Positions 31,969 through 44,612 of a DNA stretch of 64,000 nucleotides are shown here, piece after piece. The stretch spans positions 2,542,001 to 2,606,000 of the forward strand of contig JACTVC010000001.1 of NCBI GenBank assembly GCA_018417955.1. Reading direction: 5' to 3'. The position numbers were made by a program, and so were the translations under genes. The notes below the pieces were generated by a model. It was not told the origin of the DNA and made no database searches. It saw only the letters and a program-made list of their open reading frames with translations. The first letter of the stretch is position 1; every line of letters begins with the position of its first letter. Source of the DNA: Laccaria trichodermophora. Lineage: Eukaryota; Basidiomycota; Agaricomycetes; Agaricales; Hydnangiaceae.

Positions 31969-34760
31969 TCATCGTCTTCGTAACAACCGAAGCGCCATCG
32001 CCTCATCCTCCTCAAGGGTATCATTTACTGTGGGTCGTCTGGTGGACACAGTGGAAGTCGACGTCTTACTCCGCTTCGGAGGGGGTGGCAGGTCGTTCTC
32101 CTCTTCATCCGACGGGAGATCTGGCAGATCAAACTCAGGAGAGATATAACCATCATCTGAACCAGCGTCTAGGAATGCAACAGCGCCTCCATCGTTTTCC
32201 GTTGTCTGTTGCAACAATGTAAGCTTGCTTCATCGCGCTGTCGAGCAAGATGAAAAAGAGACATACCGCTTTCTCTTTATCCTTCCTCTTGCGCTTCTTC
32301 TCCCTCTTCTTCTCCCTCGCCTCTTCCTTATCAACCACATCCGCGACCTTCATTTTACCCCTCTCCCCCTCCGCAAACTTCTTTCCCTCCTCCTTTGCAC
32401 CCGCCAGACCACCCGTACCCTCGAACCAGGCATCTGGATCCGCCATCTCATACAATTCATGTGGCTTGCCTTCATCGTCGAAAACTAGTTTAGTTGAGAG
32501 CCCGCCTTTCGCAATGGTCCGCTTCGCCCTTCCAAGTTTGAGTTTCCGTTTGGAGAGTTCGCTTGCATCGTAGGTCGGAGTATTGTCCTCCAAACTGTGG
32601 TCCGCCCGTTTGAGGGTAATGAAGTCATCTCCGTCGTCTGACATGGGTTCGTGGTCGATAAGCTTGCTGTAGTGTTCCGAGAGAACGTTCTGATTCTTCC
32701 TCTCAAACATGCGGTCGTATTTGGTTCGGACAGCGTTCGGCTAAAATAAACGTCAATTCATAATCATGCGGTATTGGAAGGGAAAACGTACTTTTAATAT
32801 AGCGGTTTGCATCCCTTCGCCATCCTCGTCCTCTTCACTGGACTCCCCTCCATCACTTTCTCCTGCACTACTCTCTTCTTCTTCCTTCTCCTTTTCAACG
32901 TCTGCCTGAGCGGCTTCTACCGTCCTCGACATGTTTTTCTTCTTTTTCGCAATCTCCTTGTTGAGAAACTTGATTTTCGGTGTACCAGGTAAACCCAGAG
33001 ATTCAGCGAACCTATCCACTGGAAGTTCCTCTAGTTTGAATATTGACTTGTCCTTGTGGATATAAATTGACCGAAGGTATGATACGAATGCCTAAAAAGT
33101 TGTTGCTCAATCATATAGCATAGATTTTGGCGTAAACGAAAACGCACCCGCTGTCCCAAATACTTGATTTCTGGGTCCTGAAATGCGAGATTCTGTAGCT
33201 GGTTCTCGATAGTTTGCGTTTTGCTGGCACGAATCTTGATCTGTTTCACGTCGATCGCCCTCTTTTGAAGGGCGACTTTCATGCCTTCTTCCTCGCTAGG
33301 CATCAGGAATAGCAGTGCCTTTCCCTTGCTCTCATACCGTGCTGTCCTTCCGACACGGTGGATGTACGTATCGGCATCCTCTGGGGCATCCATTTGCAGC
33401 ACCCAGTCGACAGAAGGGAAGTCCAGACCTCGCGCCGCGATATCAGTGGCAAAAAGCACTGCATGAGATATTGAGGAGAATTTGGTGTACATTGTGAGTC
33501 TTGCGGATTGTTTTTGCTTCCCGTGAAGATGAAGGAGGGGAACACCAGGATGCATCTTGCAAAATGTCTCAAAAACGAAGCGGACTTGCTTACAGCTGGA
33601 CATAAAGACTATGATTTTAGATTGTAGGTGCGTTTTGATGAAGCTCCATAGGACGTCAAGTTTCTTGTCCAACTCGCAAATAACGTAGTGCTGTTCAAGG
33701 TTTTGCGGCATGGTGGACGTTGATGAGCTTGCTACGTTGACTCCAACGTAGACCGGATCTTTGAGGCTAAGGCGTGCAAGATCACTAACGGACTGGGTCT
33801 GGGTGGCGGAGAAAAGGAGAGTTTGGCGAGATTTGGGTAAGTGAGAGAGGAGGGCGGCGAGGGTTTTTTGGAAGCCCATATCCAGAATTCTGTCGGCTTC
33901 ATCGAGAACTAAAAAAACGTTTGGATGATATTTAGGTGTCGAGGAGAAGTTGACTTACCTAAAACTTGTAAATTATCCGCATCGAAACCGATTGTCTGGT
34001 CCATATGCTGGAGAAGCCTTCCTGGCGTGGCAACAAGGATGTTCATTCGAGATAGTCGGTCCCGTTCATCCTTCAGGTTCTTGCCACCGATAACTAACCC
34101 AGCAGAAAAGGAATGGTACCCTCCGATCGAACGCAAGACATCGAATATTTGTACAGCCTGGCCTTGTGTCAGACAACTTTGGTGGACAGAATCAAGAAGA
34201 ATTTACAAGTTCTCGCGTCGGAGAGATAATCAACGCTCCCAGTCCGTCTGCAGCACCCCATTTCCGACGGTAGAGAATCTCCAAGACAGGAACGAGAAAT
34301 GCTAATGTCTTCCCACTTCCTGTTTGTGCTGCACCAAGGACATCTTTCCCTTTGAGTGATATGGGTAGACTCTTCGTCTGGATGTCCGTCATGTCCATAA
34401 AGAATGCTTTCTTCAGACCTGTAAAGGGTCAGGATTTGCATTTTCTGGAGAGATATATATAGACCTCTCTTCGTCGCGTCTGATATAGGGAGATCGGAAA
34501 ATGCCTTGAGGCCATCGGGAGCGTCCTTCCATAAATTCAGCTCTGGTTTAGTAGGTTCTGCCCAGTTGATTTATGGCAGTTGGACGTGTTCTACTCACAA
34601 ATGAAAGGGCGTCCCGTTCAAGTGCCTCGATCTTTTGGTTTTCAGACAATTTCTTGAACTTTTGAGGTTTTACTGAGGCCTTTCCTTTTTGCTTCAATTT
34701 TTGTTGCTTTTTTTGTTGAGAAGATATTGTAGATGGTCCAGCCTTGCCTGCCATTGCCAT
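31969..34760 (-). CDS. DBP4: DEAD-box RNA helicase Dbp4 / DDX10
   Basis: Nucleolar ATP-dependent RNA helicase of early 18S rRNA processing (yeast Hca4/Dbp4, U14 snoRNA release). About 800 residues. N-terminal basic region, then motif Q region, motif [14 protein letters not shown], the TPGRL box, DEAD (across an intron), SAT ([10 protein letters not shown]), ARGLDFP and HRVGRTAR. The family-specific region follows ([28 protein letters not shown]), then a long acidic and lysine-rich C-terminus ([16 protein letters not shown]) ending at 31969. Order and spacing of motifs and the charged C-terminal tail match Dbp4 rather than other DEAD-box proteins. Start [18 protein letters not shown] at 34758-34760. 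Divergent from CLN3 across only 87 bp. Confidence 0.95.
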
Positions 34761-34847
34761 TTTACCAGAGGAAGGAAAAGGTTGTCACGGGGTGGCACGT
34801 CACAGAATCATCGAGTGTGACTCCTACCGCACCAATGTCACACACCA
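34761..34847. promoter_or_regulatory. Bidirectional promoter DBP4 / CLN3
   Basis: Only 87 bp separate the two divergent start codons, so both genes must share regulatory sequence. An upstream ATG at 34835 opens a 14-codon frame overlapping the CLN3 start out of frame; it could act as an upstream ORF if it is transcribed. Confidence 0.6.
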
Positions 34848-36919
34848 ATGTCAAGCACTACCTTCACCTCTGGTAACAACTTGACCATCAGTGTTGATGC
34901 GGACTCCGACGAGGAATTTGATCGAAATGAGGGGAGGAGACCGGGTATGGTCAAGAGTGCGTACAAAGAATGGATCACCCTGACATTTTGCCTACAAGCT
35001 GACTTCTAATTAGAACGAGAACGGAAACTCATGCTGAAACTTGCCGTTTCTTTCTTCCTCTTTGGCCTAATCAATAACGGTGCGTCTGCATGTTGCTCCT
35101 CTACACTCATGTTGAACGTGTTGTAACTGTAGTATTATATGTAATAATTCTATCTGCTGCACTTGATCTTGTTCCACCATCGACGCCAAAAGGTATCATT
35201 GCCTTTTGCAACATCACCCCGGCTCTTGCAGCAAAAGTTGGCTGGCCGTACATCCTCAAGGGCCGGATACGTTACACAAATCGACTCGTTGGATGCTGTA
35301 TTCTCAGTTCTGTTGGAATGCTGGTATGTTCACTCGCAGGTCTAACCTACAGTGCTTGCTTACTTTTTCTTGCAGGTCGTCGCATTCTTTGATAGTCTTG
35401 CCATGAGACTTCTCGGCATCAGCCTTGCATCCTTCTCGTCAGGTGAGCAAAGCTATCTCCTATAGTGTTCAACTTCTTAAGAGATATAGGCCTCGGCGAA
35501 CTTACTTTCTTACAACTATCCACCACATATTCTCCTCCTCAGATAGCAGGCTACAGTGTCGGGTATGTCTTCTTAACCGTCTTTGGGTAGTTCTCATTGG
35601 ACAATGTGTGTAGCTATTTTGCTTCGGGTACAGGGGCTGCTGGCCTCGTCGGCGCATTTCTTTGGTGGGAGATGCGTGGTTTGGGTGTACGCGTTGGAGT
35701 AGGGTTATCATCAGTCAGTTCTAATCTTTGTATCTTCGTCCTGTCCCTTACCTTCGATTTAGATCATGCCATTAATAATCCCGCTCGCCTATTTCTTCCT
35801 GCTTCCTCATAACTCGTCTTTCCTCTATTCTGTTACGCCAACTGTCTATGAAGACGCTTTAAGCCCGCCCCCGGCGCTTTCGGCGCTGCCATACACTCCT
35901 ATTGCCCTAGATGAAGATGAAGATGGGGAAGAAGAAGGAACCCTCGCCCCGGGACCAAAACGGGGCGTGGCGCTTAATGCGACTGACAAGTGGCGCCTAG
36001 TTCGGCCCCTCCTCCTGAAGTACATGCTTCCATTATGTAGGCATCACTTCTTCCTGGTGCTGCGCAATTGCTGATCTATGGATGTCTACCTAGTCTGCGT
36101 TTATCTCGTGAGTTCCATTTGCCCTCTTTATTCACTTGAATCTATCATTTGACACTCGCGTCAGTTTGAGTACACCATCAATCAGGTCTGTCTGAACTCC
36201 TCTTCACTGACTCACCAACCTCTGATCCGTGTTTCTCGACAATCAAGGGGATCGGTCCGACACTTCTGTATCCTGTGCCATCGGCGAAAGACCACTGGCT
36301 GCTCAGCAAGATCATCCACTCAGTCCGGGATTACTATCCCCTGTGGCAAGTACGTCGCCCCATCCTCCACGTATTCTTGATCAACTGATTTTACGCTCTA
36401 CTCTAGCTCGTCTATCAATCAACCGTCTTCCTGTCCAGATCCTCTATTTCATTCGGGATCCCTGCTCTTCCCCAAAGCATGCTCCCGTTACCCGCCATCA
36501 TTCAAGCCATTATTCTCATTGTCCTAGCCTATGAGTCAGCGGTAGGATTGTTTGACGACGGCGATGAGGTCTGGAGCGTCTTGCTCGTCTTCATTCTAAT
36601 TAGTCTAGAAGGGATCTGCGGCGGCTTGGCATAGTACGCTATCCGTTATCCTTTTACGCGTCCACATGCTTACTCGTCTCATCAATCACCTTCACTCTTT
36701 AGTGTCAACGTCTTCTACCGCGTTACTCACGAACCTCCAGATCCAAACACACGCAACAACATTGAGCGAACGCGTCAAGAACGCGAGTTCAAGATTGGCT
36801 CTATCGGATTCGCGGATTCGACTGGTATCCTCTTTGCTTCTATTTTTGCGGTACCTACCGAGTTGGAACTTTGCAAAGCGCAAGTCAGGAGGGGCAAGTT
36901 TCTTTGCAAAGGGCTTTAG
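34848..36919 (+). CDS. BTN1: Battenin homologue (CLN3 / Btn1)
   Basis: Multi-pass protein of the vacuolar or lysosomal membrane, involved in vacuolar pH and amino-acid homeostasis. About 470 residues. A short acidic N-terminus precedes KLAVSFFLFGLINNVLYVIILSAA, the CLN3 opening. Family motifs include GWPYILKGRIRYTNRL, GLGELTFLQLSTTY, GYFASGTGAAGLVGAFLWW, LFEYTINQGIGPTLLYP and the C-terminal GLAYVNVFYRV. Exons are very short near the middle: 36094-36107 (14 nt) and 36165-36185 (21 nt, FEYTINQ). The frame is open to TAG 36917-36919. A dead copy lies 1.65 kb downstream. The start at 34848 was chosen because the only upstream ATG (34835) runs into a stop after 14 codons. Confidence 0.93.
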
Positions 36920-36999
36920 TCAAGTAGAGTGTTTATATGCGGGCGTCTATGTATATTTATTACTATATTACCCCCCATTTTTTTCTGGGATAGCCTGCA

Positions 37000-37488
37000 G
37001 AAAAAAATTGTACATTTTGTAGAGGTGGTTGTGATATACAGTGAATTTGGTGAAAAGACAAAGCAAAGAACAACGATAGCAACGATAGCGAAGGTATATA
37101 GCCTGAAGGATATTGGAAGGGTCAGATATGATAAAATGTGTATGAGTGAGATGAAAAATGCATTTGTTCAATCCTCAAAGAGATGGCGGGGAGATGCAAC
37201 CTAAAATCAAAAGGCGTAAGAAAGCGCTGGACATCAGGAACACCAAATCCCTGCCTACCTTGTGCACAGTGCAAGATTGCCACGTTTCCTGCAGGTCGCT
37301 GTCCTCGGCTGCGATCCCCTAAGAACACCTCCAGGGGTATATTGCTGGAAGGATGCTGGTGCAATTAGTACGCCTGTTACTGCTGCTGTGACGGACCCGC
37401 GCCATATGGCTGCTGTTCCTCTATAGCATACCCATACGATTCCCCACGGTAGTGTGATTGCGAAGCGCGAGGACGAGAGTCGTAAGTG
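37000..37488 (-). pseudogene. Detached 3' end of the Zn2Cys6 factor gene
   Basis: This stretch repeats the 3' end and flank of the gene at 40194-44612 (compare 40230-40740): same C-terminal coding words (TPGGVLRG..., RFLTPFDFRLHLPAISLRIEQM) and the same 3' flank, on the same strand. It carries substitutions and indels that break the frame, including loss of about 45 bp corresponding to 40637-40670. Similarity stops sharply at 37488. No upstream part of the gene is present, so it is a truncated duplicate with no coding role. Confidence 0.85.
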
Positions 37489-37518
37489 ACAGTTCACTTC
37501 ATTATTCAGGTCATGAAG

Positions 37519-38428
37519 CTAGGGTTTCGCTGTGCAGTACATATGTAGGTTGACAATTACAAAAAGGGCTGGCCATAAGGAAACTTTGAGGAAAGTCAGA
37601 GTCAGAGTTATGTAAGGCAAGATCAAATTGTCAACGCTGCTCACAAGTTTGGGTTCCACCGTAACACGCGATTCACCAGGTGCCAGTATTCCACCTCTGA
37701 GTATTGTGACGTGAGGGTTTTTACCTTCTATCTCGTCTTCAATTGTCGAAGAGAGAGCCGTGGAGTAGATGGCTCGTAAATCGTCCCCGTCAGAAGCCTT
37801 GGTGACACGCTTAAGCCCGTGCGCAACGGTTTCCGCCCTGAACTTATGGGAGCTCTCATCACCCTCATCGCTATATGCCCTGGAGTCAAAGTAGTCAGGA
37901 AAAAGTAAGGAAAATAAATCAATAATGATGCGCACTTGAAGAGTCTTTCGACATGTCCCTCCGGTATCCCAGTTACTTGAGCTATGATTGCCTTGTTAGC
38001 CGTCACCCAGGCCGTCCTCGGACCACACAATGGTAGTGAGTAGCCTTGTTGATCGAGAAAAACATCAAGCAAACACCGGATGGCTAATTTGTCGGTCCTT
38101 GGTAAGATCACGTCGTATAACGCTCCTTTGGCAGGGTTGAATTCACCACTAAGGGTCGCAACAGTGTGCTGGAGCTCATTTACTTGGTTTTGCAGTTGTT
38201 CCAGGACAGCGGCTGTGTCTCCACGTGGCGCCTGCCATTCGAGGTGTATTTCGTCGTCGAACAACATAGATACTACTGAGTTTTGAGCTTTGAGAGGGGA
38301 AGGCGAGGTGAGAAGCAAGTGTGAATATTCGCTTGAAGAATGGTTTTGTTCCACAGCAGCGGCTACTTCACCGATTGAGATGGAAGCGGGGAGCTGACGG
38401 TAGGAGTGACGTTGATGGTTTCAATCAT
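37519..38428 (-). pseudogene. Family-A/B/C protein, copy A (N-terminal frameshift)
   Basis: Member of an unrecognised protein family present three times in this window (see 54714-55566 and 55977-56779). Conserved blocks are LLLTSPSPLKAQNSV, IHLEWQAP, a Gln/Leu coiled-coil-like stretch (VLEQLQNQVNELQ), then CLLDVFLDQQGYSLPLCGPR, TAWVTANKAIIAQVTGIPEG and, after an intron at the shared position, SHKFRAETVAHGLKRVTKA. The natural start ATG 38426-38428 (MIETINVTPTV) is out of frame by one base with the conserved part (QLPASISIGEVAAAVEQN), so translation would stop early. The rest is open. It may end at 37557 if a last intron is spliced. Promoter text (AATACCTCCTTTATTAC) resembles that of copy B. 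Function unknown. Confidence 0.7.
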
Positions 38429-38569
38429 ATTTTAGGGGTAATAAAGGAGGTATTGAGTGTAAGGAGGTGGTATTAGAGTGAGGTGTAAGGAGTTGGTAAG
38501 TATTTCCAAGCTCGGAACCTGCCGGGCCGGGAGTATGATTCTATGAATAGCAACAGTGTTGTTCGTCTT

Positions 38570-40145
38570 CGCAACCTCTTCGGCCTTAACAATAACGGTA
38601 CGTCTGTATGTCGCTCCTCTATACTCACGTTGAGCGCGTTTCTAACTGTGTTATATGTATATGCTGCACTTCATCTAGTTCCACCATCGACGCCAAAAGG
38701 TATCGTTGCCTTTTGCAACATCGCATAGCAAAAGTTGGTTGGCCGTACATTTTCAAGGGCGGATATGTTATAAGCCACTCATTGAATGCTGTATTCTCAG
38801 CGGTATGTTGACTCGCAGCTCTGACATAAAGTGCTTGCTTAGTTTTTCTTAAGATCGTCGCATTCTCCAATAGTCTTCCCTTGAGACTTTTGGGCATTTG
38901 CATCCTAGGGTTCAACCATTTTCCAATGTCTTCAACTTCTGAAGAAAGATACCTCGGCGAACTTAGTTGATTGAAGTCAGAACGCGACGCATTGTTTTAC
39001 ACTACCGACCACGTATCCTCCCTCAATAGCAGGCTACAGCGTCGGGTATGTCTTCCTGATTGTCTTTGGGTAGTTCTCATCGAACAATGTGTGTAGCTAT
39101 TTTGCTTCGGGCACCGGAGTTGCTGGCCTGCTCGGCGTGGTCTGGTGGGAGATGCGTGGGTTGGGTGTCCGCGTTGGAGTGGGGTTATCATCAGTCAGTT
39201 CTAGTCTTTGTATTTGATCTAGATCATGCCACCGATAACTCCTCTCTCCTACTTCCTCCGGCTTCCTCATAGCTCGTCGTTCCTCCATTCTGTTACGCCC
39301 ACTGTCTATGCAGACGCTTTAAGTAGTCTGCGTCTATCTCGTGAGTTTCATTTGCCCTCTTTATACACTTGCATTTATCATTTGACACTCGCGTCAGTTT
39401 GAGTACACCATCAATCAGGTCTGTTTGAACTCCTCGTCACCGACTCACCAACCTCTGATCCGTGTTTCTCGACAATCAGGAGATCGGTCCGACACTTCTG
39501 TATCCTGTGCCATCGGCGAAAGACCACTGGCTGCTCAGCAAGATCATCCACTCAGTCCGGGACTACTATCCCCTGTGGCAAGTACGTCGCCCCATCCTCT
39601 ACATATTCTTGATCAACTGATATTACGCTCTACTCTAGCTTGTCTATCAATCAACCGTCTTCCTGTCTAGATCCTCCATTTCATTCGGGGTCCCTGCTCT
39701 TCCCCAAAGCATGCTCACGCTACCGCCATCATACAAGCCATTATTCTCGTTGTCCTAGCCTATGAGTCAGCGGTAGGATTGTTTGACGACGGCGATAAGG
39801 TCTGGAGCTCTTGCTCGTCTTCATTCTAATCAGTCTAGAAGAGATCTGCGGCGGCTTGGCATAATACGCTATCCGTTATCCTTTTACGCGTCCACATGCT
39901 TACTCGTCTCATCAATCACCTTCACTCTTTAGCGTCAACGTCTTCTACCGCGTTACTCACGAACCTCCAGATCCAAACACACGCAACAACATTGAACGAA
40001 CGCGTCAAGAACGCGAGTTCAAGATTGGCTCTATCGGATTCGCGGATTCGACTGGTATCCTATTTGCTTCCATTTTTGCGGTACCTACCGAGTTGGAACT
40101 CTGCAAAGCGCAAGTCCGGAGGGGCAAGTTCCTTTGCAACTTTAG
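38570..40145 (+). pseudogene. CLN3/BTN1 pseudogene (duplicate)
   Basis: Second copy of the battenin gene at 34848-36919, in the same orientation. It lacks the first coding exon, has lost the segment equivalent to 35866-36090 (the joint is near 39324), has many indels in its 5' half, and has lost the stop codon (TTTGCAACTTTAG in place of TTTGCAAAGGGCTTTAG). Its last 800 bp (about 39360-40145) are nearly identical to the intact gene, while the first part is clearly more diverged. Introns are retained, so it arose by DNA duplication and not from mRNA. No product is expected. Confidence 0.9.
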
Positions 40146-40193
40146 ACAAGTAGAGTGTTTATATACTGGCGTTTATGTATATTTATGACTATA

Positions 40194-43100
40194 TTACCCC
40201 CCATTTTTTCTGGGATAGCCTGTAGAAAGAAAAATGTACATCTTGTAGAGGTGGTTGTGATATACAATGAACTGGTGAAAAGACAAAGCGAAGAACAAGG
40301 ATAGCAACGATAGCGAAGGTATATAGCGATATTGAAAGGGTCGGATATGATATAATGTGTATGGGTGAGATGAAAAATGCATTTGTTCAATCCTCAAAGA
40401 GATGGCGGGGAGATGCAACCTAAGATCAAAAGGCGTAAGAAAGCGCTGGACGTCATGTAACACCAAATGCCTGCCTACCTTGTGCATGTAAGATTGCCAC
40501 GTTTCCTGTAGGCTGCTGTCTTCAGCTGCGATTCCCCTAAGAACACCTCCAGGGGTATAGTGTTGGTGCGGTTGGTACGCCTGCTGCTGCTGTGATGGAC
40601 CCGCGCCATACGGCTGTTGTTCCTCCATAGCATACCCACTCGGTGCCCCAGGCCAATATTGGTATGATTCCCCACGGTAGTGCGATTGCGAAGGACGAGG
40701 ACGAGCGTCGTAAGTGGTGCTCGTCGTGGGAGGCGTATAATGCACAGGTGAGGCGACGGACGATTCTGGGCTTGGATGATGATGATGTGCGAACTCCCCT
40801 GGAGGGACGGCATACATCTGGTGCTGCTGTTGTGGAGGAGGCGGCAAAGTTTCAGCAGGATGTCGGGACGGTGTAGCGTGAGGCATGGGCTGATAATGTT
40901 GTTGGTGTTGTTGTTGCTGGTATGCGAGTTGTAAATTGGGATGAGACTGAGAATGCGAGACTTGTCGGAGATGGTGAGCGGTGGACACGGACGTGGGAAT
41001 GGCTGGTGGTGGTGGTGGTGGTGGTGGGACGTCGTCCATCGTATGATCCGGTCCAGAAGGTTGGGCATAGGCTGCGCGTTGATTATAGTGCTGTTGTTGA
41101 GCAGCAGCATGTTGTTGCTGTTGTTGCAGTTGCCGCTGCTGTAAGAGTCGTTGCTGCTCCTCCACTTGCAAACGATACTGCTCTTGTCTTTGCTGTTGCT
41201 GAAGCTGCTCCCGGCGTCGAAGTTCCTCCTCCTGCTGTTGTTGTAGTTGCTGCTGCTGCCTTAAAAGCTCTTGCTGCTGCTGAAGATGTGCCTGCTGTTG
41301 CGCCTGTTGCTGCATGATAACCTGTTGTTGCCTCTCCGCCTCTTGCCTCTCCCTCTCCTGCTGCTGCTGGAACCTCTGCCACTCCTGCCTTTGCTCAATC
41401 TGAATCTGCTGCTGCCGCGCCAACTCCTGCTGATGGCGCTGCTGCTGCTGTAACGACGGCCCACGGTCCACAGCCATAGAAGAACCACTGAACAAATCCG
41501 CGCGTTGCGCATTCTGCAGCTGCGCTCGGATTTGTCCGTCAAACACATTCAACTCATTCACCAAGCTGGGGTGAACATTAGCGAACGAAGGATTATCCGT
41601 GAACGCCTGCTTTGGTGAATCCGACGAAGCTCGCGAAGAATCTGCAGTGTCACCACCTTGTGTAGGAGACCTGGAAGTGGACAAACGCAACGGCGTAGGG
41701 GAGCTATAAGCAGTATTGGCAGACTTTGTAGCCACGGTGTGCGTCTTGCCGCTGAATATCGAGAGCTCGTCTTTGTTGTCTTCAGGTTCAGAAGGTCTAA
41801 AAATGTCGTTCTGAATCTTGGGTGCGATGCCACTCGTAGTCTCGCGGTAGATTTGCTGTGCCTTACCTTGAAGGCGTCTCAAGATAGGCTATGAAGAAAG
41901 TGAAGTTAATTTTTGAGTGGTATACGAGCAAAAGGGAGGCACGAACAAGAAATTTGACAGCTCGCCCACCATGATTCGCAGCACTCGCAAAGAGTTCGCA
42001 CGCCGAATTCAATTCCATCAGCGCTGCTGGAGCAACTTTACACTTGGAGCTGTGTGTCACAACAGACGCTAACATCACCTATTAAACATAAGATTCAACC
42101 AAGCAAGGTGATAAAATAAGAGCACAGCTCACCGTAGCTGAAAACGCATGCGTCCACAGAACCCAAAACCGCGCGATTTGCTCCGGGAACATTGCAAACT
42201 GCTGTTTCACCGACCCAATAATGGTGCAGGCGCTTCGATAGCCAGCAAGAAAAGAGGGAGCGTACTGACTCTTGATTGGATCGAGTGGGTTGCTTGAAAT
42301 GGCGTGAGCGAAGAAACAACGATGTATGTAGAGAAGAGCTTTATAAAGAAAAAATCTATGAGTGTAACTCGAATGGAATAATGACAAAGACTCACTGAGT
42401 TCACGGTAATTTGTGGGCATGAAATGGGACATGGTCAACGCGAGACCAAGACCTTGGGGTGGTGGACCTTGAGCGTACGACGGGAGTTCCATGTCCCGCA
42501 CTTTCCGGTCCAAGTCGAGAATGATGGAATACTTTGGTGCGCGCGATGTAAGGGTTCCTTGTACGACGGCGGAGACACACTCCGCGCCGAATCGAGCTTT
42601 CCAAAATGGGACTGGAGTATATGGAAGACATTAAGTAGTGCAAGGAAGGTTAGATAAGAGTAAGAGAAACGTACAGCTAGGCTGAGGCGTTCCATCGTCG
42701 TCCATAGTTCGATCTGGATCAGAAGGGAGTTCGCAGTCGACAAAGGGGAGTGAGAATGTTGCGAGGCGGCCAGTTGCAAGGCTCTGAAAAGGTGAATGAG
42801 TGGCATTGTATTGTTGAGGATGAAAGAAAGAGCTGACCTGCCAGCAATCTGTAATAAAGAGCTCCCAGAATAATGCACGACGTTTCTGCACCTCTGCAGG
42901 ACTAAGTTTCCAGCGTGCACTATCTCGATCTAGTGGGGGCAGGTAAGCATTCAGGCAGACAAACAGAGACCTAAAAACGCACGCAGGCCAATCTAGCAAA
43001 AAACAATAAAATCAGAAGATAAAAAAGCAACATATAAAGAAAAGATATCTACACTTTGCGCAAGCTTCGTAGCAAGTCCCATAAGAGTCCACGTACTCTC

Positions 43101-44612
43101 AATGCTATTCTCACCACTACACAACCCCTCATAAATCGCCATAAGCGACAACGTCTGCACCGTCGCCACGCTCGGCGGTCTCTCCAAAATAGGCTCCAGC
43201 GTCAACGAAGCCTTCGTCAGCTGATAAAACTGTTCTGCATCTACGTTATCCGGCGCAGCTGGCAACTCCATGTCCGTCAGCGCTCCAAAGCAAAAAATGA
43301 CGAACAAAAGCGCAAGGTCATGTGCACCGCCCTTTGTAGTAACACCCGTGTCGCTGTTCGTTCTGCTGCTCATGGGTGGGGAGGAGAATGAGGAAGCGGG
43401 TGAGTGTGTCGCTGATAATGATAATAGTTCCGGAGGCGATTTGGGTGCTTCGTTGTACCACATTGGTAGGATCTCTTCGTGGAGTTGGCGTTGAGTCACG
43501 GCGCCGAAGAACCATGGTGCTTGATCGAGGTAGAGTTGGCAGAGGCGGTATGCTTGTGGCCATGGTGGAAGGTGGGTTGAGACGAGGTATTCCAAGTCGA
43601 TGCCGGATCGATAGGAGGAAGAGGGAAGAGGGAAAGAGGCGGCGAGGGAGCTTATCTCTGGTGAAGTTGTGGATCTGGCGGAGTGGGGCTGGGCTGGCCA
43701 ATTTAAGGATCCGCTGGGGTCGCGTTGGAGCGAGAGTTCAAGTGGGGAGGTGGCTTCACCCTAAAATGAATATCAGTGGTCTTGAGTAGTGGGAATGAGA
43801 TGAAGGACGGACGATAAGAAGAGACTGTTAAAGAGGTTCAAAGTTAGTGGACGACTGGTTGATAAATAGTACATGGCACATACCTCTGAGCCTGCGGATC
43901 GACCATAGAAAGTAGCGGCTCCGTCGTCGCGAATAGCCAGGGTCCCAAACGCGTCTATATACTGTGATTCTTCCGCTTGTTCCTGGTGGTCTGGGCTCTC
44001 ATGTTCTTCACCTTCCACAGCCGAATGCAGCTCAATACTCGACTTGATCTTCAACAGCTCACGGTCAAGCAGTGGGTGTGCTTCTTTGCTAACAGTCGAC
44101 TGCAAGATGGCAAGGGCGTCCTCCAACTGACGTATACGATCACTCATATGGGCTATCTTCTGATGCAGCTTTTCCGTATCCGCCAGAACGAATCTAGGAA
44201 TGACACACCACTTATGTGAGTGAGCGACAACATCGGACACTGAACCCACCTTGTCCCTTGACCAGTGATTAGACTCCCGTTTGGACATATCGCAGAACAG
44301 CCTCTCCGTTTACAACTTGTGACGTCTAAGCGCACAAGAATAGAATGAGGGTGTGGGACAGGAACTTACCTTGAACATGGTACGGTCTTGTCACACTTCA
44401 GCTTGAGGCTAAGAGGTATGCGATCAGGTTGTGGGGGGCGGGGATTGATAAGATGAGTTGTTACTCACCGGCGACACTCTGCACAAGATAGAGCACCTAG
44501 AAAGCCGTTAGCGCTTGCCAAGGGCTTCCTGACCACACGCACCTCTAGCTCGCTTCGACTCCTTGTCCTGTGCACGCTGTGAGGTGGCATCCTTGCGAGG
44601 CGCCTGTGGCAT
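40194..44612 (-). CDS. Zn2Cys6 transcription factor with fungal-specific domain and Q-rich tail
   Basis: DNA-binding regulator. Starts MPQAPRKDATSQRAQDKESK at 44610-44612; the binuclear cluster is split by introns and reads CAECRR + LKLKCDKTVPCSRCKRRGC. A linker helix (LHQKIAHMSDRIRQLEDALA) probably gives a coiled-coil dimer. The middle is the fungal-specific factor domain (WPQAYRLCQLYLDQAPWFFG, ESTWTLMGLATKLAQSIGLH, RRALFWELFITDCWQ). The C-terminal third is dominated by poly-Gln with His/Pro (about 40880-41480), typical of activation regions. It ends with LQETWQSYMHK; after that the frame continues to 40194, but an intron or earlier stop is possible, so the last 60-90 residues are uncertain. 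About 1,050 residues, a dozen introns. A truncated copy of its 3' end lies at 37000-37488. Target genes cannot be inferred. Confidence 0.88.
40880..41480. repeat. CAG/CTG-rich low complexity (poly-Q coding)
   Basis: Dense CTG/TTG triplets on the plus strand encode long Gln runs on the minus strand in the Zn2Cys6 gene. Interrupted repeats, not a pure microsatellite. Confidence 0.85.

Noticed and set aside
37519..38428. Copy A as a transposon protein
   Set aside because: No terminal repeats, integrase or transposase motif was found around it; only position at a duplication junction suggests movement.
40880..41480. CRISPR-like or satellite array
   Set aside because: The repetition is triplet-based and in frame with the Zn2Cys6 gene: poly-Gln coding, in a eukaryote.
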